The notes beneath the pieces are model-generated. The model searched no databases. It was not told the DNA's origin and worked only from the letters and a program-made list of their open reading frames with translations. Position numbers and translations under genes: made by a program. Positions 6,279 to 13,884 of a DNA stretch of 15,629 bases are shown here, piece by piece; position 1 is the first letter of the stretch; every line of letters starts with the position of its first letter. This DNA comes from Lachnospiraceae bacterium (GTDB taxonomy: Bacteria; Bacillota; Clostridia; Lachnospirales; Lachnospiraceae), in NCBI GenBank assembly GCA_017476305.1, contig JAFVAA010000150.1:1-15629 (forward strand). The letters are read 5' to 3'.

Positions 6279-8054
6279 CTACCGCACTCCACGATTATGA
6301 TTAGCTCTTCTGTAATCTTCTCTGTTTCTGTTCCTCATTTCTGCCTCCCGTTTCTGTCTCTCAATCCTGTTTTTGAGAGTGTTGTCCTTTGGAAGTTCAG
6401 ACATCTTTTTGATTACTGTATTTACTTCGTATCCCTTATCCGTCATATAAGACTTTGCCTGAGAGAGCAGCATTTCTCCTGATATGATTTTTCCATTAAG
6501 TATCTGTATAAATGCTTTCTGCTCGTTCCACAACTCTGCTTTCCGGTTATAATCTGCAATCATCCCCGCCACTTCATGATAAACTTTAAGGAACTCACTT
6601 ACATTGTCATATCCCTGCCCCTTCACAACTCCGGAAAGAACACTTTTGGCATTATCTATCTGCTTTTCCAGTCCGGCTATCTCCGACTGTAATTTATTTC
6701 TTTTTATCACATTTAGTCTTCCTGTTTCAGATAAATCCATTTCCTTTCTGTTGCGTTCTGCCTGTAAGTCAAATACTGCTTTTTCTTTATCCTTTAGCCT
6801 TTTATAAGTATCTGACAGTTCAGCCGGATCATAATGGATAATCGGCTTTACAGGCAAAGCAGGATATGCAAGAAGCTCTACAATCTCATTATCTTCATTT
6901 ATTCCATTCTCAGATTGAATCGAAGATTTATTTTCTTTTTTATCCGTTTTCTTTTCCTGCATATCTCCCATATCATTCTTGTGAGAATAATCCGCTGTTA
7001 TATCGGTATATTCCGTCTTTGGCTTGTGCGTATCATTTTTACCATTAAATGAAGTATCCGTTTTACTGTCTGCCACATGATTTATAACATCTATCACTTT
7101 CTCCGTAACAGCTTTTACCGCTGATACAACCCTGGCAATCAGTTCTTCCAGTCTGCGGATAGCAGCAGAAAGAATACTGCGGAACCGCCACGGTCTGTAT
7201 CCGTCATTTTCTATGGATTCCCTTACAGGCTTTACGATATTCTCCTGTTTCACTTCAAGAATATCCTTCTCAGGAACATCCGCAGCAAGAGCCTGATCTA
7301 CTGTCATGTTCCATCTGGTGCGTTCCTCATTATCCCTTTTTATCTCCTCTGCTTTCGGATTGTTCTTTCCTATCTTCTTCATCGGAAGATAGGCACTGTC
7401 CTTATCAAATACTTTCAGTCTTTCTTCGGGATTCTCCACAAGCAGATTGATGTTGCATGTCATATACGTTTTTACCTCATCGAGAAATCCCTGCTGCTTG
7501 AACCTCGTATCTTTCTTATCAAAGATAGTACGCTCATATACCTCGCCCTTTTTTATGATCCTGCATTTTTTCCGTACATTTCCATTCCCGTCAAGTATCT
7601 CCTTTTTGGTACGGACATGCCTGCCCGTTTCATCATAGAACATATTCCTTGTAGCAACCTTATCCATTGGCTCATCCAGAAGTTTCCTCTCTGAAAATAT
7701 CAGATGGATATGCAGATTTGTTTTTCTCTTATTGTGGTGAAGTGCCGCCACACATTCCGTTCCGTACTGCTCCTTAAATCTGTCCACAAAGAATTTAAGA
7801 AGCCTTTCCTTATCATAGTCAATAAAGCCTTCGGGAAGTGCTATCACAAGCTCCCTTGCCTCAATACACTTTCCTGTTGTTCCGTTCTTCTTAAACTCCA
7901 TTCGGTTACACCTTGCAAGCTCACTCCAGAAATCATTGTCCGCTGTATTATAAACCGCATACAGATTCTCCTGTTTCTTGTCACTGCTGATATAGTATAT
8001 TCTCCCCTTCACATTGGAGAGCTTCGTCATCTCAATAAATGAATGCCGTTGCAT
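6279..8054 (-). CDS. mobA: MobA/MobL family relaxase
   Basis: The 591-residue product is a conjugative relaxase of the MobA/MobL (MOBQ-like) family. It would nick one strand at oriT through an active-site tyrosine and lead that strand into the recipient with a helper's transfer pore. The N-terminal half shows the family order: HSFIEMTKLSNVKGRIYYIS at the start, then ARELVIALPEGF, and the metal-binding NLHIHLIFSER with two histidines at about 115 and 117. Residues about 200-330 link to a low-complexity, charged region and a C-terminal coiled coil (about 410-480) rich in Lys, Glu and Asn. The second in-frame ATG at 8054 is chosen: AAGGAGG ends 9 nt before it, whereas the ATG at 8063 touches that site. 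The gene reads away from a large stem-loop 100 bp upstream, its probable oriT. It corresponds in position to the mobilisation gene of Tn4451-like transposons. Confidence 0.88.
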   Translation of the reverse strand: MQRHSFIEMTKLSNVKGRIYYISSDKKQENLYAVYNTADNDFWSELARCNRMEFKKNGTTGKCIEARELVIALPEGFIDYDKERLLKFFVDRFKEQYGTECVAALHHNKRKTNLHIHLIFSERKLLDEPMDKVATRNMFYDETGRHVRTKKEILDGNGNVRKKCRIIKKGEVYERTIFDKKDTRFKQQGFLDEVKTYMTCNINLLVENPEERLKVFDKDSAYLPMKKIGKNNPKAEEIKRDNEERTRWNMTVDQALAADVPEKDILEVKQENIVKPVRESIENDGYRPWRFRSILSAAIRRLEELIARVVSAVKAVTEKVIDVINHVADSKTDTSFNGKNDTHKPKTEYTDITADYSHKNDMGDMQEKKTDKKENKSSIQSENGINEDNEIVELLAYPALPVKPIIHYDPAELSDTYKRLKDKEKAVFDLQAERNRKEMDLSETGRLNVIKRNKLQSEIAGLEKQIDNAKSVLSGVVKGQGYDNVSEFLKVYHEVAGMIADYNRKAELWNEQKAFIQILNGKIISGEMLLSQAKSYMTDKGYEVNTVIKKMSELPKDNTLKNRIERQKREAEMRNRNREDYRRANHNRGVR

Positions 8055-8119
8055 TTCTCCCATCCTCCTTCCGTATATTCATTTATGGGTGCGCTCTGAC
8101 TTCACCACGCTGCTGCATC

Positions 8120-8262
8120 TGAATGGTCACAACGCCCGAGAGCATTCACCCTGAAAGCCCCCGGCAGGGCGAAATACCCGTGAGCACAAAACGAAGTTTT
8201 GTGCGAGGGGTGTATTTCGCTCTCAAACGCCGAGGGCTTAGTTTGAGGAGACTTCTTCACGC
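8120..8262. other. Probable oriT: three-tier nested stem-loop
   Basis: Three concentric inverted repeats share one centre: AAGCCCCCGGC with GCCGAGGGCTT (8155-8165/8229-8239, one mismatch), GCGAAATAC with GTATTTCGC (8169-8177/8212-8220, perfect), and GCACAAAAC with GTTTTGTGC (8184-8192/8196-8204, perfect, loop GAA). A further CTCAAAC/GTTTGAG pair lies at 8222-8247. Its place just upstream of a relaxase gene, with no coding frame of its own, fits an origin of transfer; the nick base cannot be read from sequence alone. It could also fold as RNA. Confidence 0.65.
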
Positions 8263-8308
8263 CCCTCCTGTAACTCTCACTCCAAAGATTTACTCCTTGA
8301 AAACATAA

Positions 8309-8369
8309 AAAGCCCTGCTAAGAATCCGGAACAGTCTTATGCTCCGAACTCAGAACAAGGCTTTATTTT
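8309..8369. terminator. Bidirectional terminator-like stem
   Basis: AAAGCC (8309-8314) pairs with GGCTTT (8359-8364). ATTTT follows on the plus strand, and the minus strand has CTTTTTAT after the stem. The loop of about 44 nt is long and could carry a second fold. Confidence 0.4.
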
Positions 8370-8384
8370 GAAACTGCTTAATGC

Positions 8385-8407
8385 CAAAAATGCAGCTGAA
8401 TGGCTGC
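8385..8407 (-). terminator. Leftward terminator hairpin
   Basis: On the minus strand GCAGC, loop CATTCA, GCTGC is followed by ATTTTT. It lies between the large recombinase gene and the oriT/relaxase unit and may separate the two transcripts. Confidence 0.55.
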
Positions 8408-8414
8408 AATACCT

Positions 8415-8487
8415 GCACCTTTCGGTGCTATTTTTTCATTGTCCGTTTCCGGACTTTTTATCATGTGCCGTATCCGGCACCGTTTTT
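8415..8487 (+). terminator. Three tandem terminator-like hairpins
   Basis: In succession on the plus strand: GCACC-TTTC-GGTGC then TATTTTTT (8415-8436); GTCCG-TTTC-CGGAC then TTTTT (8441-8459); GTGCCG-TATC-CGGCAC then CGTTTTT (8465-8487). Each has a four-base pyrimidine-rich loop and a T-run. No plus-strand gene ends here, so they probably block transcription entering from the oriT side, or belong to an unrecognised small RNA. Confidence 0.6.
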
Positions 8488-8548
8488 GAACATAAATGAA
8501 ACCATATCTTACTAATTATGGCTGCGGATATGCTCCTACATGATAAAG

Positions 8549-8869
8549 TGCTGTCATAAAGTGACAGCATTTTGGTCATAATGCTATCACTTTATGCAAT
8601 CACTATGCATGCACTATGCTGTCACTTTGTGCTGTCACTATGCTTCATTATGCTGTCACTTTGTGCTATCACCATGCATGCACTGTGCTGTCACTTTATG
8701 ATGTCTCTGCCGACATTGTGGCGTCACTTTTTGGCATCATTGTCGGCACTGTGGCGTCACCTTTTGGCATCACTGTCGGCTATGTGGCGTCATTTCATGG
8801 CGTCATTTCCTCCAATGTGACGTCACTTTTTCAGATCATTGTCGGCACTATGGCGTCACCCCCACATTG
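8549..8869. repeat. Degenerate tandem repeat array, period 33-35 bp
   Basis: After a perfect hairpin (TGCTGTCA, TAAAG, TGACAGCA, 8549-8569) come about eight units of 33-35 bp up to near 8857. Each unit is built of three 9-13-bp subunits of the form TGnnnTCACTTTn, TGnnnTCAnnA/G and TnnnGCACTA/G. The first three or four units are TGCTGTCAC-type; the later ones are TGGCGTCAC-type with TGTCGGCACTG. It is not CRISPR: there are no fixed repeats separated by unique spacers. It sits just past the 3' end of the large recombinase gene and its terminator. Direct repeats like these suit protein binding (iteron-like), but no function is shown. Confidence 0.75.
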
Positions 8870-8878
8870 TCAGACGGA

Positions 8879-8918
8879 TAAAAAAGAAAAAGGAGCATCG
8901 TACTATCAATACTGCTCC
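8879..8918 (-). terminator. Terminator of the large recombinase gene
   Basis: On the minus strand GGAGCA, a 15-base loop and TGCTCC are followed by TTTTTCTTTTTT. It starts 24 bp past the recombinase stop codon. Confidence 0.75.
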
Positions 8919-8941
8919 AAATGATAACTTATTCCGTTATG

Positions 8942-10831
8942 TTATTCTTTATTACCGACTGCCTCATTGTATGCTGTCTCCGCATTCTCCTTTGCCGCTT
9001 TCATACGTTCCTCCTCGGCTCTCAATGCCATCTCCGCCTTTATCCGTCTCGTTTCCGGTAGGAACTTTGCCCGTCTTCTCTGCTGATAGATGCGGTTGCG
9101 TTCCCGATAGAACAGCTTCTTTTTATGCTCCTCGATCTCCTCCGGCGTCATCTCAACTGCCGGAAGTTCGATCTTCCCTACAAACCGCAGATAAATTTCA
9201 AGCTCCATCACCCGCTCGCCGTCAATACGTTCTGCCTTATGGACAAGAATCCTTTCCACAAATTCATTTATCATCGCAGGCGTAAGCTCCGTTATATCGG
9301 TGTACTTATCAACCAGAGCGATAAAATCATTCGTTCTGTCTGTATCGTGTTCGTACTGTCCAAGCTCCGCTTTCATATCCGCAATCTCTGCCTCAATGGT
9401 CTCCTGCTCTTTCTCATAATCACCGGAAAGAATCTCATAGCGTTTATCTGACAATTTACCAGCAGCATTGTCCTCATATACCTTTTTGATCAGTTTATCA
9501 AGTTCAGCATACCGTTTTTCATGCCTGTCCAGTTTCTTTTGTAATGCATTTACCGCTTCCTTATCCTTTACCTTTGCTGCATTCCTTATTGACTGAATGA
9601 ACGCATCCCTGTCCTCATTCACGCATCTGCACGCATACCGGATCGTTTCGAGCAGGACTGTATCCACCGCTTTGGTCTGTATGTGATGTGAACTGCATTC
9701 CTTATAAAATTTATCATTTGCCTTTTCATAGGTGCTGCAGTTAAATGCCTCCGGCTCGTACCTCTTTTTCCCATTGGGCAGTCCTTTCCAGTCCGCCCCG
9801 TTCCTGTAATGACCGGAATGCCTGTTCATGCGGCATCCGCAGTCCGCACATATCAGCTTGCCGGAATAAGGGCTTGTCTCGCCGTTCTTATCCTGACAGT
9901 GCTTTACTTTATTCAGTTCCTGCACAAGATACCATGTCTTCCGGTCAACCAACGCCTCATGCGTATCATGAAAGATCACCATATCTTCCGGTCTGTTCGG
10001 AATCTGCTTTTTTGTTTTATAGGACTCCGTTGTTGTGCGGAAGTTTACCGTATCTCCCATATATTCGGGTTTTTCAAGCATACGCACGATAGTGCTTCCA
10101 TTCCATGCAAACGGTGTTTCCGTCCTGCACTGGTTTTTATAAACCCCTATTCCATTCTTAGCCTGGTAATAAGACGGCTTTTCTATCTTATCTACGGAAA
10201 GCCTTCTTGCAATGGCATAGGGTCCGATCCCTTCTGCCGCCATGGAAAATATCCTGCGGACAACCGGTGCTGTCTCCTCGTCAATGATCCATTTATCCTT
10301 ATCCTCAGGATCTTTGAGATAGCCATAAGGCGGAATGTTCGTTGTAGGTTTTCCGCTCATTCCCTTTGCCTTATACGCATTTTTGACTTTTCTGCTGCAG
10401 TCACGAAGATACCACTCATTCATGATATTCAAAAAAGGAGCGAATTCACTGCTGGCACTGACATCACTGTCAACACCGTTGGAGATTGCAACAAAATGGA
10501 TTCCCTTTTCCCTGAATACGACCTCGGTATAAAAACCGACCTGAAGATAGTTCCTGCCGATACGGCTCATATCCTTACAGATGATCGTGCCTACCGTTCC
10601 ATCTTCGATCTCTTTCATCATGGTATTCCACCCCGGGCGGTCAAAGTTTCCTCCCGACCATCCGTCATCCGTAAAATGTCTGATGTTGGTGTACCCATTG
10701 TTCTTTGCATAGTCCTCTAGCATCTTCTTCTGATTCACTATGCTGTTGCTGTCCCCTGCAAGTTCATCGTCCCTTGAAAGACGCTCATACAGAGCTGTTA
10801 TTTTGTTTTTGTCACGCCGCTTTTCGTTCAT
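8942..10831 (-). CDS. Large serine recombinase (TnpX-like transposon integrase)
   Basis: The product has 629 residues, normal for large serine recombinases. The catalytic domain (about 10-150) has ALYERLSRDDE with nucleophile S19 and DMSRIGRNYLQVG. The recombinase domain (about 165-300) follows, with PPYGYLKDPEDKDKW. A zinc ribbon then uses C328/C331 (CADCGCRMNRHSGH) and C365/C379. A coiled coil (about 425-490) follows, and the C-terminal part (TDITELTPAMINEFVERILVHKAERIDG) matches the DUF4368-type tail of transposon recombinases. It would excise the element as a circle and insert it elsewhere through att-like sites. The ATG has AAAGGAG 6 nt upstream and overlaps the tnpW stop (ATGA), so the two are translationally coupled. 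By homology and neighbours it is the counterpart of TnpX of Tn4451. Confidence 0.95.
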   Translation of the reverse strand: MNEKRRDKNKITALYERLSRDDELAGDSNSIVNQKKMLEDYAKNNGYTNIRHFTDDGWSGGNFDRPGWNTMMKEIEDGTVGTIICKDMSRIGRNYLQVGFYTEVVFREKGIHFVAISNGVDSDVSASSEFAPFLNIMNEWYLRDCSRKVKNAYKAKGMSGKPTTNIPPYGYLKDPEDKDKWIIDEETAPVVRRIFSMAAEGIGPYAIARRLSVDKIEKPSYYQAKNGIGVYKNQCRTETPFAWNGSTIVRMLEKPEYMGDTVNFRTTTESYKTKKQIPNRPEDMVIFHDTHEALVDRKTWYLVQELNKVKHCQDKNGETSPYSGKLICADCGCRMNRHSGHYRNGADWKGLPNGKKRYEPEAFNCSTYEKANDKFYKECSSHHIQTKAVDTVLLETIRYACRCVNEDRDAFIQSIRNAAKVKDKEAVNALQKKLDRHEKRYAELDKLIKKVYEDNAAGKLSDKRYEILSGDYEKEQETIEAEIADMKAELGQYEHDTDRTNDFIALVDKYTDITELTPAMINEFVERILVHKAERIDGERVMELEIYLRFVGKIELPAVEMTPEEIEEHKKKLFYRERNRIYQQRRRAKFLPETRRIKAEMALRAEEERMKAAKENAETAYNEAVGNKE

Positions 10832-11046
10832 GTGGAACTCCTTTCCGGCGGCTGACTCATCTGTGGTATCTCCATGTTACCATAACATAAGTCACTTTGC
10901 ATAGCCTCTTTTTGAATTAACCTCATGATTTTTTCATTTACTGTCTCATTATCCGTCGTACTCGTGAATACCCTGACCTTAAATAACGTGTTACCGATCC
11001 TGCGGTACATAATGCCTGCCTCATTTACTTTTGACTGTTTATTCAT
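10828..11046 (-). CDS. tnpW: Transposon-encoded protein TnpW
   Basis: The 72-residue product carries the TnpW-family pattern: MYRRIGNTLFKVRVFTSTTDNETVNEKIMRLIQKEA. These small proteins accompany large serine recombinases in Tn4451-like elements; their biochemical role is not known. The ATG at 11046 is preferred over the one at 11067, because GAGGAGAGG lies 6 nt before it and is inside the longer frame. The stop overlaps the start of the recombinase gene by 4 bp, so the two form one translationally coupled operon. Confidence 0.85.
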   Translation of the reverse strand: MNKQSKVNEAGIMYRRIGNTLFKVRVFTSTTDNETVNEKIMRLIQKEAMQSDLCYGNMEIPQMSQPPERSST

Positions 11047-11076
11047 CTCAATCCTCTCCTCGTCCATTATTATTTA

Positions 11077-11139
11077 CTATTTGCTGTTTCCGGTCGGATG
11101 ACTGAATATGTAACACGCCTGCTTTGCAGCCGTTAACAT
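11077..11139 (-). CDS. Possible 20-residue leader peptide upstream of tnpW
   Basis: AAAAGGAG is placed 8-9 nt before the ATG at 11139. The frame encodes MLTAAKQACYIFSHPTGNSK and stops 30 bp before the tnpW start. The ribosome site is good but the frame is very short. It may be a leader peptide or a decayed gene. Confidence 0.3.
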   Translation of the reverse strand: MLTAAKQACYIFSHPTGNSK

Positions 11140-11443
11140 ATTCATGTCTCCTTTTCTTCTTGTCTTATCCGTTGATATTCGTTATAATTATTCCGTATTC
11201 TGTAAGCTGATTCTTATAAAATCATGCTTACAGATATAACGGTTTGATAGTGTTCTGATTTAATATGGTTATTCTGCACGCCCTCCTTTCAGTAATCGTT
11301 TTTATCAAAAATCAGATTACACCTTTCACCATAAGGAGAAATAAGGCAGGGTATGCGGAACTGTTTTGAAAATATTTTTTGATAATCATTATTTTTATAA
11401 TTTGGATAATTCAGTTTTGAAAACAGATAAAAAGGAAAAATGC
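11140..11443. promoter_or_regulatory. Divergent control region of the transposon
   Basis: No convincing gene lies in this 304-bp stretch between tnpW (leftward) and the sigma-like gene (rightward). It contains a strong inverted repeat at 11199-11234: TCTGTAAGC and TGATT pair with AATCA and GCTTACAGA around CTTATAA, with one bulged T. A second ribosome-site-like AAAGGAGG on the minus strand near 11285 opens only a 21-codon GTG frame. A TATAAT box at 11396-11401 could serve the rightward genes, but no good -35 box is spaced correctly. The inverted repeat is a candidate operator or recombinase-binding site for both promoters. Confidence 0.45.
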
Positions 11444-11959
11444 ATGAAAGATGATGAGATAAACAATTTCCCACAAAGGAAACTGCTGAAAAGAGAAATG
11501 GATGCACTCGCACTGAAACGTCTTGAGGATGCAGCAAGAACGGAAAATGATTTCTTAAATGTAATAGACTGGTGGGACAGGCTCGACAGGAACAGGGAAC
11601 GAAGAGAGCGGTATCATGAGATAGGTCGTGACAGCACATCTGTCCCTCTTGAATGGGGTGCAGGCGAAGATTACAGGGTTATTCCTTCGTCTGTCGGACA
11701 GGTCTTCTGGCAGGAAATGATGAAGGGAAACTTTCTTGATCTTATATTCAACTGTCCATTAGAGATACATGAGCTTGTGGAAGACGGAGAACTATCCATA
11801 ATTCTCCGGAATCTGAAAGATGAATATAAAGAACTTCTTTATTATCTCGCTGTGCGTATGTACTCCACCGCCTATGTCGGCAGACTGTTCGGACAGACAG
11901 ACCGGAATATCAGAAAGAAACGGGCAGCGATACTTAATAAGATACGGAAACAGATATGA
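11444..11959 (+). CDS. Sigma-70 region 4-like HTH protein of the transposon
   Basis: The product has 171 residues. The first half is charged and helical (MDALALKRLEDAARTENDFLNVIDWWDRLDRNRERRERYHE). The C-terminal 45 residues resemble sigma factor region 4: ELLYYLAVRMYSTAYVGRLFGQTDRNIRKKRAAILNKIRKQ, a helix-turn-helix ending in a basic helix. Similar proteins are common in Firmicutes mobilisable elements, where they are thought to be regulators of element genes; no sigma region 2 is present, so it cannot be a full sigma factor. The ATG at 11444 is chosen because AAGGA lies about 8 nt upstream; the longer frame starts with an unsupported TTG at 11366. The zinc-finger gene begins 29 bp after its stop, which suggests an operon. 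Confidence 0.75.
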   Translation: MKDDEINNFPQRKLLKREMDALALKRLEDAARTENDFLNVIDWWDRLDRNRERRERYHEIGRDSTSVPLEWGAGEDYRVIPSSVGQVFWQEMMKGNFLDLIFNCPLEIHELVEDGELSIILRNLKDEYKELLYYLAVRMYSTAYVGRLFGQTDRNIRKKRAAILNKIRKQI

Positions 11960-11988
11960 AAGCATAACTATGCAGAAAGGGATAAACC

Positions 11989-12882
11989 ATGAAAAATATA
12001 TTTGAGCGTACAAGCTCCCTGTGGGTAAAATTCAATGACTATGAAATCAGGGAAAATGATGAAGGGACAGAATATATCATACCTTCCGAAAATGCGGAAA
12101 TGAAAGCATACAGTCCCATGAAAGATGGTGAACAGCTTGTGATCGACACGATCAATCTCGGACTTCATTTAATGAGGAACAAAAAAGAAAAGAATCATAA
12201 TGAGATAATCGAATATGTAAAAAAGTACGGACTTCTCGGCATAATGACTGCCCTGCCGACAACGGCGGAATTCATCACTTATGAAAATGTGTATCTGCCA
12301 AAGAATCATCTGATAAAAAAAGAAATGTTATCCACGGAGGAATACCTTGATTATTTCTATCCTTTTGAAAAGCCTGATTTTGTAAAGCGTGGTGTGGAAT
12401 CATCATGGAGTATTTCCAATGATGCAGAGGGTGCTGCTGTTGCAATTGTTCTTTCAGACAGACCGCAGGCAGTGCAGATGAGCCTGCAAAGGATATACGG
12501 CGAGCCTTTGGAATGGGTAAAAAGTATGTGTACGGATATAGCTTTTTACTTTTTGGGAAGTTTTCTCTATTACCATGACTACGAAAGCCTCAGCAAAGAC
12601 CAGAGGGATTTATACCGACAGAGTATGCTCGCCTTTGACGGCGTTTCTCCCACATACAAGATTGCCCTGCTTGACAAGCCGACTATCATTTGGGATTTTA
12701 ACTCGCTGATCCAGATGGTGCAGATGATGTTCAGCTTTCTTCTGACAGATGATGATACATCCATCAATATGTGCAAGAACTGTGACATGGCTTATATCCC
12801 GTCACGAAAGGGAACTGAATTTTGCAGTACAAAATGCAAGAATCAGTATCATGTGAATAAGAGCAGGAGGAAGAAAGAGTAA
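11989..12882 (+). CDS. Hypothetical protein with C-terminal zinc finger
   Basis: The product has 297 residues. Its first 250 residues are soluble, mixed alpha/beta and not recognised. The last 36 form a zinc finger, C262-x2-C265 ... C279-x3-C283 followed by NQYHVNKSRRKK. This looks like the treble-clef FCSxKCKNxxHxxxSRRR end seen in CGNR-type and related nucleic-acid-binding proteins. AGAAAGGG lies 9 nt before the ATG. It follows the sigma-like gene by 29 bp and is probably co-transcribed; this pair travels with Tn4451-like elements in my recollection. A role in regulation or DNA binding is inferred from the finger alone. Confidence 0.7.
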   Translation: MKNIFERTSSLWVKFNDYEIRENDEGTEYIIPSENAEMKAYSPMKDGEQLVIDTINLGLHLMRNKKEKNHNEIIEYVKKYGLLGIMTALPTTAEFITYENVYLPKNHLIKKEMLSTEEYLDYFYPFEKPDFVKRGVESSWSISNDAEGAAVAIVLSDRPQAVQMSLQRIYGEPLEWVKSMCTDIAFYFLGSFLYYHDYESLSKDQRDLYRQSMLAFDGVSPTYKIALLDKPTIIWDFNSLIQMVQMMFSFLLTDDDTSINMCKNCDMAYIPSRKGTEFCSTKCKNQYHVNKSRRKKE

Positions 12883-12895
12883 CATCTTTACTGAA

Positions 12896-12924
12896 TTGAA
12901 ACAAAACATATACTGATGTATCAG
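12896..12924 (+). promoter_or_regulatory. Possible promoter and operator of the cargo gene
   Basis: TTGAAA (12896-12901), a 17-bp spacer and TATCAG (12919-12924) resemble a promoter with a weak -10 box. The small palindrome CTGAT-GT-ATCAG (12913-12924) overlaps the -10 box and could bind a repressor. Confidence 0.35.
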
Positions 12925-12967
12925 ATAAAGTGATTTATTTAAACTATATAGAAAGGGAATTAAGCAA

Positions 12968-13813
12968 ATGAAACCATACCACCTTGTTAAAGTAACCGAC
13001 AAAAAATGGGCAGATAGATTTCAAGAAGGTGAACTTTTTATGAAAGCTCTTGAGTGTTTTAGTGATTTATCAAAAAGAGATATTTCTTCACAAAATACAT
13101 TTCGTGGGGACATACTAGAAGGTTTTGCTGAAGGCTTTAAGAACAATCATAATCCTCACACATGGATAGAAACACCTGAAGGACGTAAAGAAATAGTTAA
13201 TACCCAATCAGGATTGATTGATATTTTATTATTAAGAGAAAAAGTTTTTTGTATGTACGCACTAGAATATAATAACGAAACATCTCAATATGTTTTGCCG
13301 GATTCTAGAATGAAAGATTTTGGTGATACTGCTATAATAATTACTGATACCGAGCAATTTTTACATAGGTATTGTAATGCAATTATTGATAAATATGACT
13401 ATGATTTTTGGACTTCATTTAGACGTGTTAGTTATGATATAAATTTAGGTTACGAAAAGTATTATGATGAATTTCATAAATCTCCAACTTATAAATGGCA
13501 AAACGAATTCCGTATTGCACTTGATTTAGCAAAAGGCAAGTTCAATGCCAATACATTAGAAAATGTAACTGATTTTGCAAAATTAACTTTTCCCGGACAA
13601 ATCGAAAAAGATACTAACCCTGATTCAATAGCTGACACCTTAACTTTGGAGATTGGCGATTTGCACGACATAAGTATTTCCATTCCAACCAAAGACTTTG
13701 TTTCCGATAATATTAACAGCATCGGAATGGTATTACCAAAAATTGTGAAAGAGCTTAATATTCCTAAACCTAATTATCCAACTTTTTTTAAGTTAGTATC
13801 GACTTATACGTAG
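12968..13813 (+). CDS. AT-rich cargo protein of unknown function (281 aa)
   Basis: The ATG has AGAAAGGG 9-10 nt upstream. The protein is soluble, without signal or membrane segments. The N-terminus reads KWADRFQEGELFMKALECFSD, then NTFRGDILEGFAEGF. I recall this 'ExFxNxLxxFxx...RGDxxEG' opening from a family of proteins found in phage-defence and mobile contexts in Firmicutes, but I cannot name a domain. The C-terminal third has a beta pattern (LTLEIGDLHDISISIPTKDF). The gene is visibly richer in A/T than the transposon genes around it and has its own promoter-like site, as expected for recently acquired cargo. Between the zinc-finger gene and tnpV it occupies the slot where Tn4451-type transposons carry passenger genes. 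A defence or host-interaction role is a guess. Confidence 0.7.
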   Translation: MKPYHLVKVTDKKWADRFQEGELFMKALECFSDLSKRDISSQNTFRGDILEGFAEGFKNNHNPHTWIETPEGRKEIVNTQSGLIDILLLREKVFCMYALEYNNETSQYVLPDSRMKDFGDTAIIITDTEQFLHRYCNAIIDKYDYDFWTSFRRVSYDINLGYEKYYDEFHKSPTYKWQNEFRIALDLAKGKFNANTLENVTDFAKLTFPGQIEKDTNPDSIADTLTLEIGDLHDISISIPTKDFVSDNINSIGMVLPKIVKELNIPKPNYPTFFKLVSTYT

Positions 13814-13884
13814 AATAAATTAACTTATCCAAAACGAAATGGAATTGCTACTATGTTTCACAGCAACAATCCCATCCAAATTTA

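Noticed and set aside
8123..8308. 61-codon plus-strand frame in the oriT region
   Set aside because: It reads through the nested stem-loop; no ribosome site and no protein-like pattern.
8549..8869. CRISPR array
   Set aside because: The units are continuous degenerate tandem repeats without constant repeats and unique spacers, and no cas gene is present.
8572..8924. Two plus-strand frames over the repeat array with 11-residue peptide repeats (LWRHFLASLSA and VASLFGIIVGT types)
   Set aside because: They are open mainly because the period of 33 bp is a multiple of three. There is no ribosome site, and composition follows the DNA repeat.
9809..10720. 303-codon plus-strand frame
   Set aside because: It is fully antisense to the large serine recombinase gene, whose domains are unmistakable, and has no ribosome site.
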